From the NCBI RefSeq assembly GCF_020524325.1, contig NZ_JAIVKY010000007.1, positions 558,001 to 622,000 of the forward strand: 64,000 nt of DNA, in the 5' to 3' direction. A program made the position numbers and the translations under genes. Below are positions 53,611-62,935 of this stretch, one piece after another (positions within the stretch are counted from its first letter, which is position 1; each line of letters begins with the position of its first letter). The stretch comes from Sutcliffiella horikoshii. Its GTDB lineage: Bacteria > Bacillota > Bacilli > Bacillales > Bacillaceae_I. The notes beneath the pieces are model-generated. The model ran no database searches. It saw nothing but the letters and a program-made list of their open reading frames with translations, and was not told where the DNA came from.

Positions 53611-54066
53611 ATGCTTGATACTTTGATGTTTTTCTACGTAGTCGTACCGCTTGTCCACCTGATTCATGAGGCAGGTCATGTGAGTATGGCAAAACTTCAT
53701 AAGGTGAAAAAAACGGAGATTGGGATCGGCATAGGACCTAAGATTGTGGACTTTCATTTAAAGGGTACTCAGATTAGGATCAACATTATTCCGTTTTTGG
53801 GAGGGTACTCTAGTAATGATCTGACAAGGGAGTTATCCCACAAAGAGATTGTCTGGATTTCCTTTGGCGGGCCACTCTTTAACATAATATCAATCTTATT
53901 GGTTCTTCCTTTTTGGACCCCATTTGAATTTTCTTTTTCTGCCTTGTTTGTCTATTTCAGCCTTTGGATTGGTAGCGTGAATCTTATTCCATTTAAATGG
54001 GGAGAAAAATGTTCGGACGGATGGCAGATTGCGTCTTCACTAATCAAACTAGTAAAAAACGGATAG
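53611..54066 (+). CDS. Small M50-type membrane metalloprotease
   Basis: A 151-residue membrane protein with the zinc motif HEAGH near 18-22 in the first helix and a second metal-side motif NLIPFKWGEKCSDG near 129-142, as in site-2 proteases (HExxH and N-x-x-P...DG). It is at the short end of the family. About three to four helices. A GGTTG leader is weak; ATG assigned from frame and homology. No substrate clue. It precedes an SDR gene by 15 bases, so they may be co-transcribed. Confidence 0.78.
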   Translation: MLDTLMFFYVVVPLVHLIHEAGHVSMAKLHKVKKTEIGIGIGPKIVDFHLKGTQIRINIIPFLGGYSSNDLTRELSHKEIVWISFGGPLFNIISILLVLPFWTPFEFSFSALFVYFSLWIGSVNLIPFKWGEKCSDGWQIASSLIKLVKNG

Positions 54067-54081
54067 ATTGGGAGTGTAATA

Positions 54082-54840
54082 ATGAACTATTTTATCGTAA
54101 CAGGCTCTTCCAAAGGACTTGGAGAAGCCACAGCTAAATTACTACTAAAAGAAAACCATCATCTGATTTGTATCGCCAGAAGTGAAAATAAGGACCTGGA
54201 ACTCGCTGCAAAAGAGAGTGGAGCAGAATTTACTTTTTTACAAGAGGATTTAAGCAAGCATGAACGAGTAACTGGAATTGTGCAATATCTTCTATCTAAA
54301 ATTGAAGAAGACGTTCAGGCAGAAGGTGTATATCTAATCAATAACGCCGGTATGGTCGATCCGATTAAGCCTGCGGGGAAAGCGGACGAAACCTCCATGA
54401 CAAAGGCAGTTCACCTAAATCTCCTTACACCGATGCTGATGACCAATGAGTTTATCCGGCTTACTGAAGAGTGGGATTGCAAAAAGGTAATCGTCAATAT
54501 TAGCTCTGGTGCTGCCAACCGCCCGATTCATGGATGGAACACTTACTGCACGACAAAGGCTGGACTCGATATGTTTACAAAATCGGTAGGGGTAGAGCAA
54601 AGCCAAGCTGCACATCCGACGACCATTCTTTCTTTTTCTCCCGGAATTATGGACACAGAAATGCAAGGAATCATTCGCAGCTCTGATGAAAAAGACTTCA
54701 GTAATGTTGAGACTTTCAAGAACTATCATGAAGAAGGCCAATTAAGAAGTCCGTCTTTTGTGGCTGAGAAAATGTTAGATCTCATATTCTCAAGTACGGT
54801 TGAAAACGGAAGAGTCTATGATATAAAGGAATTTATTTAA
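54082..54840 (+). CDS. SDR-family reductase, YueD/benzil reductase-like
   Basis: A 252-residue short-chain dehydrogenase resembling (S)-benzoin-forming benzil reductase (YueD) and sepiapterin reductases. The cofactor motif is TGSSKGLGEA near 7-16; R33 after the second strand (CIARSE) favours NADPH. The active site has Ser in NISSGAAN near 141 and YCTTK near 154-158. It reduces dicarbonyl-type substrates in tested relatives. A paired terminator follows. Confidence 0.85.
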   Translation: MNYFIVTGSSKGLGEATAKLLLKENHHLICIARSENKDLELAAKESGAEFTFLQEDLSKHERVTGIVQYLLSKIEEDVQAEGVYLINNAGMVDPIKPAGKADETSMTKAVHLNLLTPMLMTNEFIRLTEEWDCKKVIVNISSGAANRPIHGWNTYCTTKAGLDMFTKSVGVEQSQAAHPTTILSFSPGIMDTEMQGIIRSSDEKDFSNVETFKNYHEEGQLRSPSFVAEKMLDLIFSSTVENGRVYDIKEFI

Positions 54841-54843
54841 GAA

Positions 54844-54902
54844 GCGCACTTATCGGTGTGCTTTTTCAATAAAAAGAGCTGGCACACATTAAGTGCCAGC
54901 TC
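54844..54902. terminator. Terminators between the SDR and siderophore-binding genes
   Basis: GCGCAC/GTGTGC with T5 (54844-54866) ends the SDR gene; GAGCTGGCAC/GTGCCAGCTC (54876-54902) with A-rich flank ends the minus-strand gene that converges on it. Confidence 0.85.
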
Positions 54903-54910
54903 CCACATTA

Positions 54911-55897
54911 TTATTCTTCACCTAAAAATACTTTCTCAATATCATCCAACATAAGGTTTGCTGCAAGTACGCCACCAGCTGTGTTCCATACAGCGTCACT
55001 TACTTCATGTACATTTCCCGCCTTCGCAACCTCAAGGTTATTAAACAATGGATCCTCTAACCACTCATCCTTGATCTTTGTTGCTTCTCCGTCACCAGTC
55101 TCAAAAGAGAAGTGGAAAAGGACGTCTCCGTCCATCGCAGGGATTCTTTCTTTTGTTGCATTTTTTTCAGCAAAGTCATCAACATCCTGAGATTCCGGAC
55201 GAGCAAATCCAAGTTGATCTAGAATGATTCCAGAGAAGGAATCTTTATGGTAGATACGAACATCTCCAGCTGTGAAGCGGACGATAGAAACTTCTTGCTC
55301 TTTCTTTTCACCAAGTTGTTCGCTCATCTCAGCTACACGTGCATCAAAGTCGGACATTACTTTTTGACCTTCATCTTCTTTGTTCAATGCTTTTGCGTAA
55401 AGCTTAAAGTTCTCTTTCCAGTCACCTTTTAACGTTTCAGCAAAAACTGTTGGTGCAATTGCATTTAGTTGCTCATATACATCTTCTTGACGCAGCTTGT
55501 TACCAATGATCAAGTCCGGCTTAAGTGCCGCAATCGCTTCTAAGTTTACCGCGCTTTCAGTACCAACAACTTCTACGCCTTCCATGTCAGACTTGATATG
55601 GTCATACCAAGTGTCGCCTAACCAAGATTGAACAGCCCCGACAGGTTTTACACCCATTGCAAGCAATGCTTCTGTACCTTCGTTTGTAAGAATAACTACT
55701 TTTTCTGGTGTTCCTTCAATTTTAGCCGTACCCATTGCATGCTCTACTTCATAAGAAGTATCTTCCGTTGGAGTATCACCTGAAGCATCTTCTTCTTGCC
55801 CAGCATTCTTGCTATTGTTGCCAGAGCAAGCCGCTAAAACAAGTGAAGTGACTAAAGTAAGTAAAAATAAAGAAAAAATCTTTTTGTTTTTCAACAT
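54911..55897 (-). CDS. Iron-siderophore binding lipoprotein
   Basis: A 328-residue class III binding protein (FecB/FhuD type). Start ATG 55897, because the leader MLKNKKIFSLFLLTLVTSLV and lipobox LAAC follow at once; a longer frame to 55936 lacks a ribosome-binding site. The lipid Cys is about residue 23, then an Asp/Thr linker. KVVILTNEGTEALLAMGVKP and NLEAIAALKPDLIIGN are typical binding-lobe strands. It is divergent from its permease operon across three Fur boxes, so iron starvation should switch on both. Siderophore type is not decided. Confidence 0.9.
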   Translation of the reverse strand: MLKNKKIFSLFLLTLVTSLVLAACSGNNSKNAGQEEDASGDTPTEDTSYEVEHAMGTAKIEGTPEKVVILTNEGTEALLAMGVKPVGAVQSWLGDTWYDHIKSDMEGVEVVGTESAVNLEAIAALKPDLIIGNKLRQEDVYEQLNAIAPTVFAETLKGDWKENFKLYAKALNKEDEGQKVMSDFDARVAEMSEQLGEKKEQEVSIVRFTAGDVRIYHKDSFSGIILDQLGFARPESQDVDDFAEKNATKERIPAMDGDVLFHFSFETGDGEATKIKDEWLEDPLFNNLEVAKAGNVHEVSDAVWNTAGGVLAANLMLDDIEKVFLGEE

Positions 55898-55920
55898 AAT
55901 ATGTAGCCCCCGTATACTAA

Positions 55921-55999
55921 TGATAATGATTTTCATTCACAAGATAAATAGTACTCCGGATGAGAATGATTGTCAATACTTTCATGAGAATGATTTTCA
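55921..55999. promoter_or_regulatory. Three Fur boxes in the divergent promoter region
   Basis: TGATAATGATTTTCA (55921-55935), TGAGAATGATTGTCA (55961-55975) and TGAGAATGATTTTCA (55985-55999) each match the 7-1-7 Fur consensus with at most two or three differences. They lie between the binding-protein and permease genes and can control both. Confidence 0.92.
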
Positions 56000-56075
56000 A
56001 AGTCATTGACACTTCCTTTTAATTCTCCTAAACTTATATGTAGATAAAAAGATATATAGATTGAAGGTACACATT

Positions 56076-57080
56076 ATGCTACTTCGTAAAAAAACTCACA
56101 AAGTATTTGGATTGATAATCGGGTTTCTTCTATTATCATTTAGCTTTGTGGCAAGCATCATATATGGATATACAGATACTAGCTTTTCACTCGCAATCGA
56201 GGCATTCCGCAACTTCGACGGTTCAAATGAACATATCATTGTTCAATCGGTTCGTCTGCCGAGGGCAATTATTGCAGCAGTGGTTGGAGGAAGCTTGGCG
56301 ATTGCAGGACTTTGGATGCAGGCGTTGACCAAAAATCCTTTGGCATCGCCTGGGATTTTCGGAATTAACGCGGGAGCTAGCTTTTTTGTGGTAGTCGCGG
56401 TTTCCTTCTTTTCTGTTTCATCTCTACAAACATACACTTGGCTTGCTTTTGCGGGTGCAGCACTTGCTGCGTTTGCGGTTTATTTTATCGGATCACTTGG
56501 GCGTGAGGGGCTGACTCCTATGAAGCTAACCCTTGCCGGTGCGGCGTTTGCAGCTATGTTTTCTTCTCTCACACAGGGGTTGCTCGTTGTGAATGAGACT
56601 GCTCTTGATCAAGTGCTTTTCTGGTTGGCAGGTTCTGTTCAGGGCAGAAGTCTTGATATGGTTTATGCCGTTCTTCCTTATATTGCAGTTGCATGGTTTG
56701 CTTCCTTTTTTATTGGAAGGAAGATTAACTTGCTTGCAATGGGAGATGACGTTGCAACAAGTCTTGGTGTGAAAATCGGCCTACTAAAAATAACGGCCGC
56801 GATCATTATCATCTTGCTAGCAGGAGGATCGGTTGCGATAGCGGGACCAATTGTTTTCATCGGAATAGTTATTCCGCATGTTGCGAGATATCTAGTCGGT
56901 AACGACCATCGCTGGCTGGCACCCTACTGCGGGATATTAGGTGGTATTCTCTTGTTAGTAGCGGATATTGGAGCTCGCTATGTGATTATGCCGCAAGAGG
57001 TCCCTGTAGGTGTCATGACGGCTGTAATTGGAACTCCATTCTTTATTTATATTGCGAGAAGGGGGTTCCATGGAAAATGA
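56076..57080 (+). CDS. FecCD-type siderophore permease (first)
   Basis: A 334-residue BtuC/FecD-family permease with about ten helices. QSVRLPRAIIAAVVGGSLAI near 56-75 and NPLASPGIFGINAGASF near 88-104 are the family hallmark. GPIVFIGIVIPHVAR near 262-276 is the coupling segment. ATG 56076 is preferred; the TTG at 56061 would add five residues. It overlaps the second permease gene by 4 bases (ATGA). Together they form the channel for the Fe-siderophore bound by the divergent lipoprotein. Confidence 0.92.
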   Translation: MLLRKKTHKVFGLIIGFLLLSFSFVASIIYGYTDTSFSLAIEAFRNFDGSNEHIIVQSVRLPRAIIAAVVGGSLAIAGLWMQALTKNPLASPGIFGINAGASFFVVVAVSFFSVSSLQTYTWLAFAGAALAAFAVYFIGSLGREGLTPMKLTLAGAAFAAMFSSLTQGLLVVNETALDQVLFWLAGSVQGRSLDMVYAVLPYIAVAWFASFFIGRKINLLAMGDDVATSLGVKIGLLKITAAIIIILLAGGSVAIAGPIVFIGIVIPHVARYLVGNDHRWLAPYCGILGGILLLVADIGARYVIMPQEVPVGVMTAVIGTPFFIYIARRGFHGK

Positions 57081-58132
57081 AGAACTATAAAACGTTTCGA
57101 CTTGGAAAAGGTCGGTTATCCTTCTTTATGGATAAAAAAGCGATACTTACTATTTTTGGTTTAGCACTCGCAGTCATCACTTTGTTTATTTTAAGTACAG
57201 GTATGGGGGATATGAAAATCTCTCCATGGAATGTTTTAAAAGTATTCTTCGGCCAAGGGGACTCGATGGAAACGCTCGTTGTCCAATCCTTCCGTCTGCC
57301 GAGAATTATCATCGCTTTACTTGTCGGAATTTCGCTAGCGGTTGCCGGGGCCATTTTACAGGGCATAATTCGGAATCCGCTCGCATCTCCTGATATTATA
57401 GGATTGACTGGCGGGGCTTCAACAGCGGTTGTCCTGTTTCTCGCTCTTTTCAGTGACAGCAACAGCTCACTAATTGTCAGCATTCAGTGGCTGCCATTAA
57501 GTGCATTTGTCGGAGCGACAGCCATCGCGATACTTGTATACTCGCTTGCGTGGAAAAACGGATTATCACCAATCAGGCTTGTTTTGATTGGAATAGGGAT
57601 TTCCACATTGATGCAGGCTTTAACAACATTATTTATGATACTTGGTCCAATTTATCGTGCAAGCCAAGCGAACATTTGGATTACCGGAACTGTGTATGGC
57701 TCAAACTGGAGTCATGTGAAAATTTTATTACCTTGGACTGTCTTACTTGTTATTGTAAGTATAATGGCAGTAAGGCAATTGAATATACAAGAACTTGGAG
57801 ATGAAGTGGCAACAGGAGTAGGCGGTGCGGTCAATAAACACCGAATGGGCTTGCTTTTCCTGAGTACAGCTCTGACAGGTGGGGCAGTTGCATTTGCTGG
57901 AGGAATTGGATTTGTTGGTCTAATGGCTCCTCATATCGCGCGCAGACTTGTTGGCTCCTCTTTTGGAGTGCTGATCCCCACATCCGCATTTATCGGAGCC
58001 TTTCTTGTCATGCTGGCTGATTTAATTGGCAGAACCTTGTTTTCGCCACTAGAAATTCCGGCAGGCGTATTTACCGCATCAATTGGAGCACCATATTTTA
58101 TTTATCTACTTTATAAAACGAGAAATTCTTAA
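57077..58132 (+). CDS. FecCD-type siderophore permease (second)
   Basis: A 351-residue permease homologous to its upstream neighbour, with [20 protein letters not shown] near 70-89, [17 protein letters not shown] near 103-119 and [19 protein letters not shown] near 275-293. A 20-residue charged N-terminus precedes the first helix. Coupled to the first permease gene by the 4-base overlap; the ATPase gene follows 17 bases later. Confidence 0.92.
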   Translation: MKNYKTFRLGKGRLSFFMDKKAILTIFGLALAVITLFILSTGMGDMKISPWNVLKVFFGQGDSMETLVVQSFRLPRIIIALLVGISLAVAGAILQGIIRNPLASPDIIGLTGGASTAVVLFLALFSDSNSSLIVSIQWLPLSAFVGATAIAILVYSLAWKNGLSPIRLVLIGIGISTLMQALTTLFMILGPIYRASQANIWITGTVYGSNWSHVKILLPWTVLLVIVSIMAVRQLNIQELGDEVATGVGGAVNKHRMGLLFLSTALTGGAVAFAGGIGFVGLMAPHIARRLVGSSFGVLIPTSAFIGAFLVMLADLIGRTLFSPLEIPAGVFTASIGAPYFIYLLYKTRNS

Positions 58133-58149
58133 CGAGAGGTGGAAGTAAC

Positions 58150-58968
58150 ATGAATGCTTTAGAAACCCAGTCACTAACTTTATCATACGGTGAATCCATC
58201 ATTATAGAGGAATTAGATCTGCAAATCCCTAAAGGGGAGATTACGGTCTTTATCGGTGGAAATGGCTGTGGAAAATCCACCTTGCTTCGTTCGCTTGCTC
58301 GTTTATTAAAGCCAAGACAAGGAAATGTGCTCCTGGAAGGTAAGGCTATATCCGGCCAATCCACAAAAGAAATCGCCAAGCAACTTGCCATCCTTCCACA
58401 GGGACCAACTGCACCAGAGGGGTTATCCGTGCTTCAACTGGTAAAACAAGGCCGTTATCCTTATCAATCATGGTTAAAGCAATGGTCGGAACATGATGAA
58501 AAAGTAGTCTGGGATTCGCTTCGTGCAACAGGTATGGAGGAATTTGCAGAAAGAACGGTCGACTCCCTATCTGGTGGGCAGCGCCAGCGTGCATGGATTG
58601 CGATGACGCTTGCACAAGAAACGGATGTCATCTTATTGGATGAACCGACAACCTATTTAGATCTTACCCATCAAATTGAAATTCTCGACCTTCTATTTGA
58701 GTTGAATGAAAAGGAAAACCGTACGATCATCATGGTTCTTCATGATCTTAACCTTGCTTGCCGCTATGCTCATCATTTAGTTGCCATCCGAGATAAGCAG
58801 ATTTATGCACAAGGCAAACCAGAAGAAGTAATCAACTGCGATCTTGTCAAAAATGTGTTTGACATGAATTGCCAAGTAACAACAGATCCACTGTTTGGGA
58901 CACCTTTATGCATCCCGCATGGTCGCGGCAGATGCTTGGTTCCTAATCTCGAAGGGCTAAGAGCATGA
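58150..58968 (+). CDS. Siderophore ABC transporter ATPase (YusV/FecE type)
   Basis: A 272-residue ATPase. Walker [10 protein letters not shown] near 37-45, signature [16 protein letters not shown] near 141-156, Walker [13 protein letters not shown] near 161-172 and the switch His in [14 protein letters not shown] near 197-210. The pattern [12 protein letters not shown] is typical of iron-siderophore importers. It powers the two FecCD permeases above. AGAGGTGG precedes the ATG. It overlaps the FhuF-like gene by 4 bases, matching import to iron release. Confidence 0.93.
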   Translation: MNALETQSLTLSYGESIIIEELDLQIPKGEITVFIGGNGCGKSTLLRSLARLLKPRQGNVLLEGKAISGQSTKEIAKQLAILPQGPTAPEGLSVLQLVKQGRYPYQSWLKQWSEHDEKVVWDSLRATGMEEFAERTVDSLSGGQRQRAWIAMTLAQETDVILLDEPTTYLDLTHQIEILDLLFELNEKENRTIIMVLHDLNLACRYAHHLVAIRDKQIYAQGKPEEVINCDLVKNVFDMNCQVTTDPLFGTPLCIPHGRGRCLVPNLEGLRA

Positions 58969-59717
58969 TGAGTACGCTCACTAAACAGGAATTTCGTTTT
59001 CTTGAAGAGAGTTGTCGTTTTATAGCAGGGGAGGCAGAGGTAGAGGATACTATCTCTCTTTATTCACTTATTCATGACGGAACGGAAGAATATTTGATGA
59101 AGGTTAAGGCTGCATTGGGTACAGACGAAATGGATGTTGCGGCATCCCTTCTCATGAAGAGATTGGGATTTCTCGCGGTAAACTGTTTGCTCTCCATGAC
59201 GGCATTTAATAAAACGTTAAAAGTGGACCCAGCCAACATTTGGATTGATTCTTATGTGGAAAATGATGTGTGGTTGCCGAAGCTTCGTTACACAGAGGTG
59301 CAAGCGGTGGAGGTCACGGGTTTTGAAACGCGTGAGGAATGGAGAGTTCAGCATTTTAATGATCTTTTCAACGGAGTGTTTTATCTGCTGATTCAACGTA
59401 TGTCCAAAGAGGCAAAGGTATCCCGCCAGACATTATGGGAAAATGTAGTGCTTTATATCTACTGGATGTATGAGTCCATTCTTCCTAACCAAGAGTTGCA
59501 TGCACCATATCAAGAAGAAGATTTTATAAGCTTGCTTGAGGCGGATCCAGTGCTGTTTGGAATGAAAAGAAATCCAGTAGCAACGTTTTATAAACCGAAA
59601 ACCTTCGTAGAACTGCACCAAGCTGAAATGAGAATGCGAACTACCTGCTGCTACTATTATAAAACCAACAGTGAAGGAGCCCGATGCTCTACCTGTCCAT
59701 TGAATTGTAATGTGTGA
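58965..59717 (+). CDS. FhuF-like [2Fe-2S] ferric siderophore reductase
   Basis: A 250-residue protein ending in the FhuF iron-sulfur motif: C228, C229, C241 and C244, that is CC-x11-C-x2-C, with a further Cys at 248. FhuF reduces hydroxamate-bound Fe(III) so that iron is released in the cytosol. The N-terminal part ([14 protein letters not shown]) is helical. ATG-ATG doublet start; the ATPase gene overlaps. Being in the importer operon gives iron-dependent expression through Fur. Confidence 0.85.
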   Translation: MMSTLTKQEFRFLEESCRFIAGEAEVEDTISLYSLIHDGTEEYLMKVKAALGTDEMDVAASLLMKRLGFLAVNCLLSMTAFNKTLKVDPANIWIDSYVENDVWLPKLRYTEVQAVEVTGFETREEWRVQHFNDLFNGVFYLLIQRMSKEAKVSRQTLWENVVLYIYWMYESILPNQELHAPYQEEDFISLLEADPVLFGMKRNPVATFYKPKTFVELHQAEMRMRTTCCYYYKTNSEGARCSTCPLNCNV

Positions 59718-59763
59718 TTGACTTCACTATAATGGAACAAAAGCTTGAGGGGAGGTTCGACTG

Positions 59764-60015
59764 ATGAATGAAAAGCTCAATCAGCAACTGGACGGTCTGT
59801 TAGAAAAGTACACGGAGCTTCTTTTAGGAGAAGCGACAGAAGAGCACAAGGAAAATGTGAAAGCATGGGTGCTCTATACATATATCGCAAAATCAATGCC
59901 ACCACTTGTTAAGCATTGGAATGAGCAATACCCAGACGCAAAGCAAGATATGATGGCACTTATTAAGGAAATAAAAGAATTAAATGACGCCCACCGTGCA
60001 AAAAGCGCGAAATAA
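59764..60015 (+). CDS. DUF2573-family protein (YusU-like)
   Basis: An 83-residue soluble, helical protein (NEKLNQQLDGLLEKYTELLL, then TEEHKENVKAWVLYTYIAKS). It matches DUF2573, represented by YusU next to the siderophore ATPase YusV in B. subtilis. No catalytic residues, no signal. GGGGAGG lies 9 bases before the ATG. Its fixed place after the importer suggests a link with iron uptake, but no function is known to me. Confidence 0.85.
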   Translation: MNEKLNQQLDGLLEKYTELLLGEATEEHKENVKAWVLYTYIAKSMPPLVKHWNEQYPDAKQDMMALIKEIKELNDAHRAKSAK

Positions 60016-60018
60016 AAA

Positions 60019-60054
60019 AGAGCCTTGGATTGCAAGCTTGCAAATCAGGGCTCT
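60019..60054 (+). terminator. Terminator after the DUF2573 gene
   Basis: AGAGCC..TGATTTGCAAG-type stem: AGAGCC at 60019 pairs with GGCTCT at 60049, with TTGCAAGCTTGCAA at the apex. Confidence 0.8.
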
Positions 60055-60094
60055 ATAAATTTTGAGGTGCGAGTTAAACTCGGCTTTGTCCTGA

Positions 60095-60185
60095 TATCCA
60101 TTGTCAAACAGATATATCCATTGCAAAAGGCAACTTATCCATTGTAAATTCAATATATCCATTCTAAGAAACCATTTTTCCATTA
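60095..60185. repeat. Phased short repeats, TATCCATT cluster 2
   Basis: TATCCATT occurs at 60095, 60115, 60136 and 60156 (20-21-base period), with a degenerate fifth near 60177. Same core as the cluster at 41832, 18 kb away. It lies between a terminator and the 3' end of the minus-strand lipoprotein gene. Confidence 0.85.
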
Positions 60186-60201
60186 AAGCCATTTTCAATA
60201 T

Positions 60202-60846
60202 TTATTTACAGAGATCTTCTTCTTCACTAACCCCGCGAGAACACCTATAACGAACTTCCGCCTTCTCTACATACCAATAGTCATTTTCTTTCAACATCGT
60301 GAGCTTTATATCGCTGCCCCCAACAGAATCATCGCGCATTCCATAACTCATGATATACCCCTCTGCTATTACATCATCCTTAACATCAATCCTTGTGTTA
60401 ATTTCCCACACATCCATACCAAGTCCACTGCTTAATCCTACGTCCAACATCCATGCATTCAATAGCAACCCAGGAGCATCCCAAGTTTGATTGGCACTAC
60501 CCAAAGCTTGGTCATATTCGCCATCCCACTCCCGCCAATTTGTAACGCCTTTCTCCCAGCCGTTCTCTTTTGCTAGCGAATCATCTATCAAGTAATCCCA
60601 AAGTTGTGCATCAACATCTCTCCATAGAAGAGGGACTTGAACTTTAGGAATTGTGATGAATTCTCCAGTTTCCTCTTCCGCAGGTTGTTGGGAAAGCGTT
60701 TCTATCTCTATTTCTTTCTCTTCTAGTTGCGCATAAGCTTCCGCTATTTCGTTTTCCAACTTTGTAACTTTTTCTTGATGCATATCCGTATTAGAACAAC
60801 CACTAAATAATACTCCTACCAAAAGTAATGTGACTACACGTTTCAC
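60202..60846 (-). CDS. Lipoprotein with coiled coil, function unknown
   Basis: A 214-residue lipoprotein: MKRVVTLLLVGVLFSGC puts the lipidated Cys at 17. A short coiled coil (KVTKLENEIAEAYAQLEEKE) follows at about 27-50, then a globular domain rich in Trp (GWEKGVTNWREWDGEYDQAL). GTG 60846 is chosen because AGGGGGG lies 6 bases upstream and the signal peptide begins there; an ATG 15 codons earlier has no site. Two Cys near the end could form a disulfide. I do not recognise a family. Confidence 0.75.
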   Translation of the reverse strand: MKRVVTLLLVGVLFSGCSNTDMHQEKVTKLENEIAEAYAQLEEKEIEIETLSQQPAEEETGEFITIPKVQVPLLWRDVDAQLWDYLIDDSLAKENGWEKGVTNWREWDGEYDQALGSANQTWDAPGLLLNAWMLDVGLSSGLGMDVWEINTRIDVKDDVIAEGYIMSYGMRDDSVGGSDIKLTMLKENDYWYVEKAEVRYRCSRGVSEEEDLCK

Positions 60847-60996
60847 ATATTTCCCCCCTAGAAACATGAATATTTTGTTTAATTTTACCACAAATAAATG
60901 GAATAATTTTCATTTGTTTAAAAGTTTCGGGTTTCGGATGATATGCTCAAGGGTAGAGGGGAAGATACGAATTAGAAAAATACCTTAAAAAACAAA

Positions 60997-61041
60997 AAAG
61001 CAACGAAAGAAGCGGCAATTCTCTGCTTCATCCGTTGCTTT
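60997..61041 (-). terminator. Terminator of the coat-protein genes
   Basis: On the minus strand AAAGCAACG pairs with CGTTGCTTT around a second stem (GAAGC/GCTTC), followed by a T run. Confidence 0.75.
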
Positions 61042-61048
61042 AATCAGT

Positions 61049-61387
61049 TTACTGCATCATCCCGTTATTTCCATAAGGAAACTGGTTTGTGTAACCCTGG
61101 AACTGTTGATATTCCTGTTGAAGTTTCGTCTGATCAGCCGGCTCTAGTCCGTACCAACCTTTCTGGAACATCACATTGTACAACTCACGCTGACAATTTT
61201 GAGTTTCATTAAAAATTGCAAGCAGGTCTGTGTAGATTTGCTGGTTGCTTGCTTCATTTAATGCAGTGCAATAAGAATCGGTCATGTATTTCTCCGTAGC
61301 CAGCATATCATTGATAAAATCGCGCTCATTCATTTGCGGTGTTTTGGCAACCTGCGATTCAGGGTTCTGGATTTTCTGTTGATTCAT
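61049..61387 (-). CDS. CotF-like spore coat protein
   Basis: A 112-residue helical protein of the CotF (DUF1657/CotF-like) coat family: NERDFINDMLATEKYMTDSY near 20-39 is the family core, with a Gln/Tyr-rich tail (QQEYQQFQGYTNQFPYGNNG). Such proteins are laid down in the spore coat. A strong AGGAGA site precedes the ATG. It follows a second CotF-like gene by 18 bases, and both probably share a sporulation promoter upstream of 61686. Confidence 0.86.
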   Translation of the reverse strand: MNQQKIQNPESQVAKTPQMNERDFINDMLATEKYMTDSYCTALNEASNQQIYTDLLAIFNETQNCQRELYNVMFQKGWYGLEPADQTKLQQEYQQFQGYTNQFPYGNNGMMQ

Positions 61388-61404
61388 ATAGGTTATTCTC
61401 CTTT

Positions 61405-61686
61405 CTATTGTAGTGGCTGTTGTTGCTGCATTTGAGTTTGCCCCTGTAAGTGAGTCAAAATCTTTTGGTAATGTCTCTGATGCATTTGGCCTGCTTTTTC
61501 AATAGCAGTAACGACTCCTTGGTCTTGGCATTGACTTGCAAAAAAGTGCGCTTTTTTCATTGCAAGTAAATTCCAAGAAAGCATATCTGCAAAGTATAAA
61601 GAATCTTTTGTCGTAACTACATTTGGCGGTTGTGGATAATTGCCGGGTTGCTGAGTAGTATTTTGCTGTGGTTGTTGCTGTTGCAT
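61405..61686 (-). CDS. CotF-like spore coat protein (YusN-like)
   Basis: A 93-residue Gln-rich protein. The first 30 residues are low-complexity (QQQQPQQNTTQQPGNYPQPP); then VTTKDSLYFADMLSWNLLAM is the CotF-like helix pair. ATG 61686 is chosen because AGGAGGTC lies 7 bases upstream; an ATG six codons earlier has no site. YusN of B. subtilis occupies the same position before the proline dehydrogenase gene. The pair indicates an endospore former. Confidence 0.85.
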   Translation of the reverse strand: MQQQQPQQNTTQQPGNYPQPPNVVTTKDSLYFADMLSWNLLAMKKAHFFASQCQDQGVVTAIEKAGQMHQRHYQKILTHLQGQTQMQQQQPLQ

Positions 61687-61881
61687 ACAACGACCTCCTA
61701 TCATAATCTATCAAATGTAGAGTAACCTTTTAGCAAGAAAATATGTACGCACAAGGAAATTCTTCATCCTCAGAAAGCTTAAAAATGTGACAAAAATCAG
61801 CACTATTTCCCGACAAATAATTTGTATTCAAAAATTTGAAAAGATGATAAAATGAGGGTGTAATTTTATTTTTACACTCAA

Positions 61882-61895
61882 TGAAAGCGTTTACT
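61882..61895 (+). promoter_or_regulatory. cre-like site before proline dehydrogenase
   Basis: TGAAAGCGTTTACT matches the CcpA consensus at 13 of 14 positions, 69 bases before the start codon. Carbon repression of proline catabolism would be expected. Confidence 0.6.
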
Positions 61896-61963
61896 ATAAA
61901 TTTCAGAAAAATAGAATAAAGCAATCGGAGAGGGACACCAAGAAGAAGCGGGAGGAATTTTAA

Positions 61964-62881
61964 ATGGAACAGGTAATGCGTAATACATTTTTGTATCTAT
62001 CTAAAAGCAAGTCATTAACTAAAATGGCAAGAAAGTACGGATTGCGTTTCGGTGCTGGCCGTTTTGTTGCAGGGGAAAGAATTGATCAAGCGGTAAAATG
62101 TATCCAAGAACTTAATCAAAAAGACCTTTGTGTCACTATTGACTATTTGGGTGAGTTTATTGACACTGAAAAAGAAGCGAATGAAATGGCAGACAACTCC
62201 ATTGAAGCGATTCGTGCAATCGGCACCGAAAATCTTGATTCTCAATTGTCTTTAAAAATGACATCCATGGGTCTTGATATCTCAGAAGAAGTTGTGATGA
62301 AAAACATGCGTAGAATCCTTGATGCTGCAAAGGAATACGGTGTATTTGTTACGATTGACATGGAAGATTACTCCCGCTGCGGAAAAACTATCGACGTTTT
62401 CAAAAAGCTGAGAGAAGAATATGATAATGTCGGTACCGTTATCCAAGCTTACTTGTACAGAACGGTTAAAGACATGGAAGACCTGAATCAATATAGTCCT
62501 AATCTTCGTCTGGTGAAAGGCGCTTACAAAGAATCGCCGGAAGTAGCTTTCCCAGAAAAGAAAGATGTGGATGATAACTTCAAGAAAATCATTGAAATGC
62601 ATCTTTTAAACGGAAACTACACAGCTGTAGCGACTCACGATGATTCGATGATAGAATACACAAAAGAACTTGTGAAAAAACATGGCATCTCCAAAGATCA
62701 ATTTGAATTCCAAATGCTCTACGGTATCCGCCCAGAACGACAACTGGAACTCGTAAAAGAAGGCTACAAAATGCGTGTATACGTTCCGTACGGCACAGAC
62801 TGGTACGGATACTTCATGCGCCGCCTAGCAGAACGCCCAGCAAACGTCGCGTTCGTCCTAAAAGGAATCATCAAGAAATAA
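61964..62881 (+). CDS. Proline dehydrogenase (YusM/PutB-type)
   Basis: A 305-residue FAD-dependent TIM-barrel enzyme that oxidises proline to pyrroline-5-carboxylate and passes electrons to the membrane quinone pool. Family marks: RFVAGERIDQAVKCIQEL near 31-48, VTIDMEDYSR near 128-137, LRLVKGAYKESPEVAFPEKK near 182-201 and YVPYGTDWYGYFMRRLAERP near 275-294. GGGAGGAA lies 7 bases before the ATG. The yus-type context (coat gene, YuzL, FadN) agrees with YusM, next to fadN in B. subtilis. Confidence 0.93.
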   Translation: MEQVMRNTFLYLSKSKSLTKMARKYGLRFGAGRFVAGERIDQAVKCIQELNQKDLCVTIDYLGEFIDTEKEANEMADNSIEAIRAIGTENLDSQLSLKMTSMGLDISEEVVMKNMRRILDAAKEYGVFVTIDMEDYSRCGKTIDVFKKLREEYDNVGTVIQAYLYRTVKDMEDLNQYSPNLRLVKGAYKESPEVAFPEKKDVDDNFKKIIEMHLLNGNYTAVATHDDSMIEYTKELVKKHGISKDQFEFQMLYGIRPERQLELVKEGYKMRVYVPYGTDWYGYFMRRLAERPANVAFVLKGIIKK

Positions 62882-62884
62882 TAA

Positions 62885-62916
62885 GAGAGCGTGCGAAATG
62901 CACGCTCTTATTTTTT
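62885..62916 (+). terminator. Terminator after proline dehydrogenase
   Basis: AGAGCGTGC and GCACGCTCT form a 9-bp stem with loop GAAAT, followed by T6. Confidence 0.92.
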
Positions 62917-62935
62917 AAAAGGAATGCAGAAACTT

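Noticed and set aside
59980-60198. 72-codon minus-strand frame over the second TATCCATT cluster
   Set aside because: It is composed of the repeat itself and the terminator, with no ribosome-binding site.
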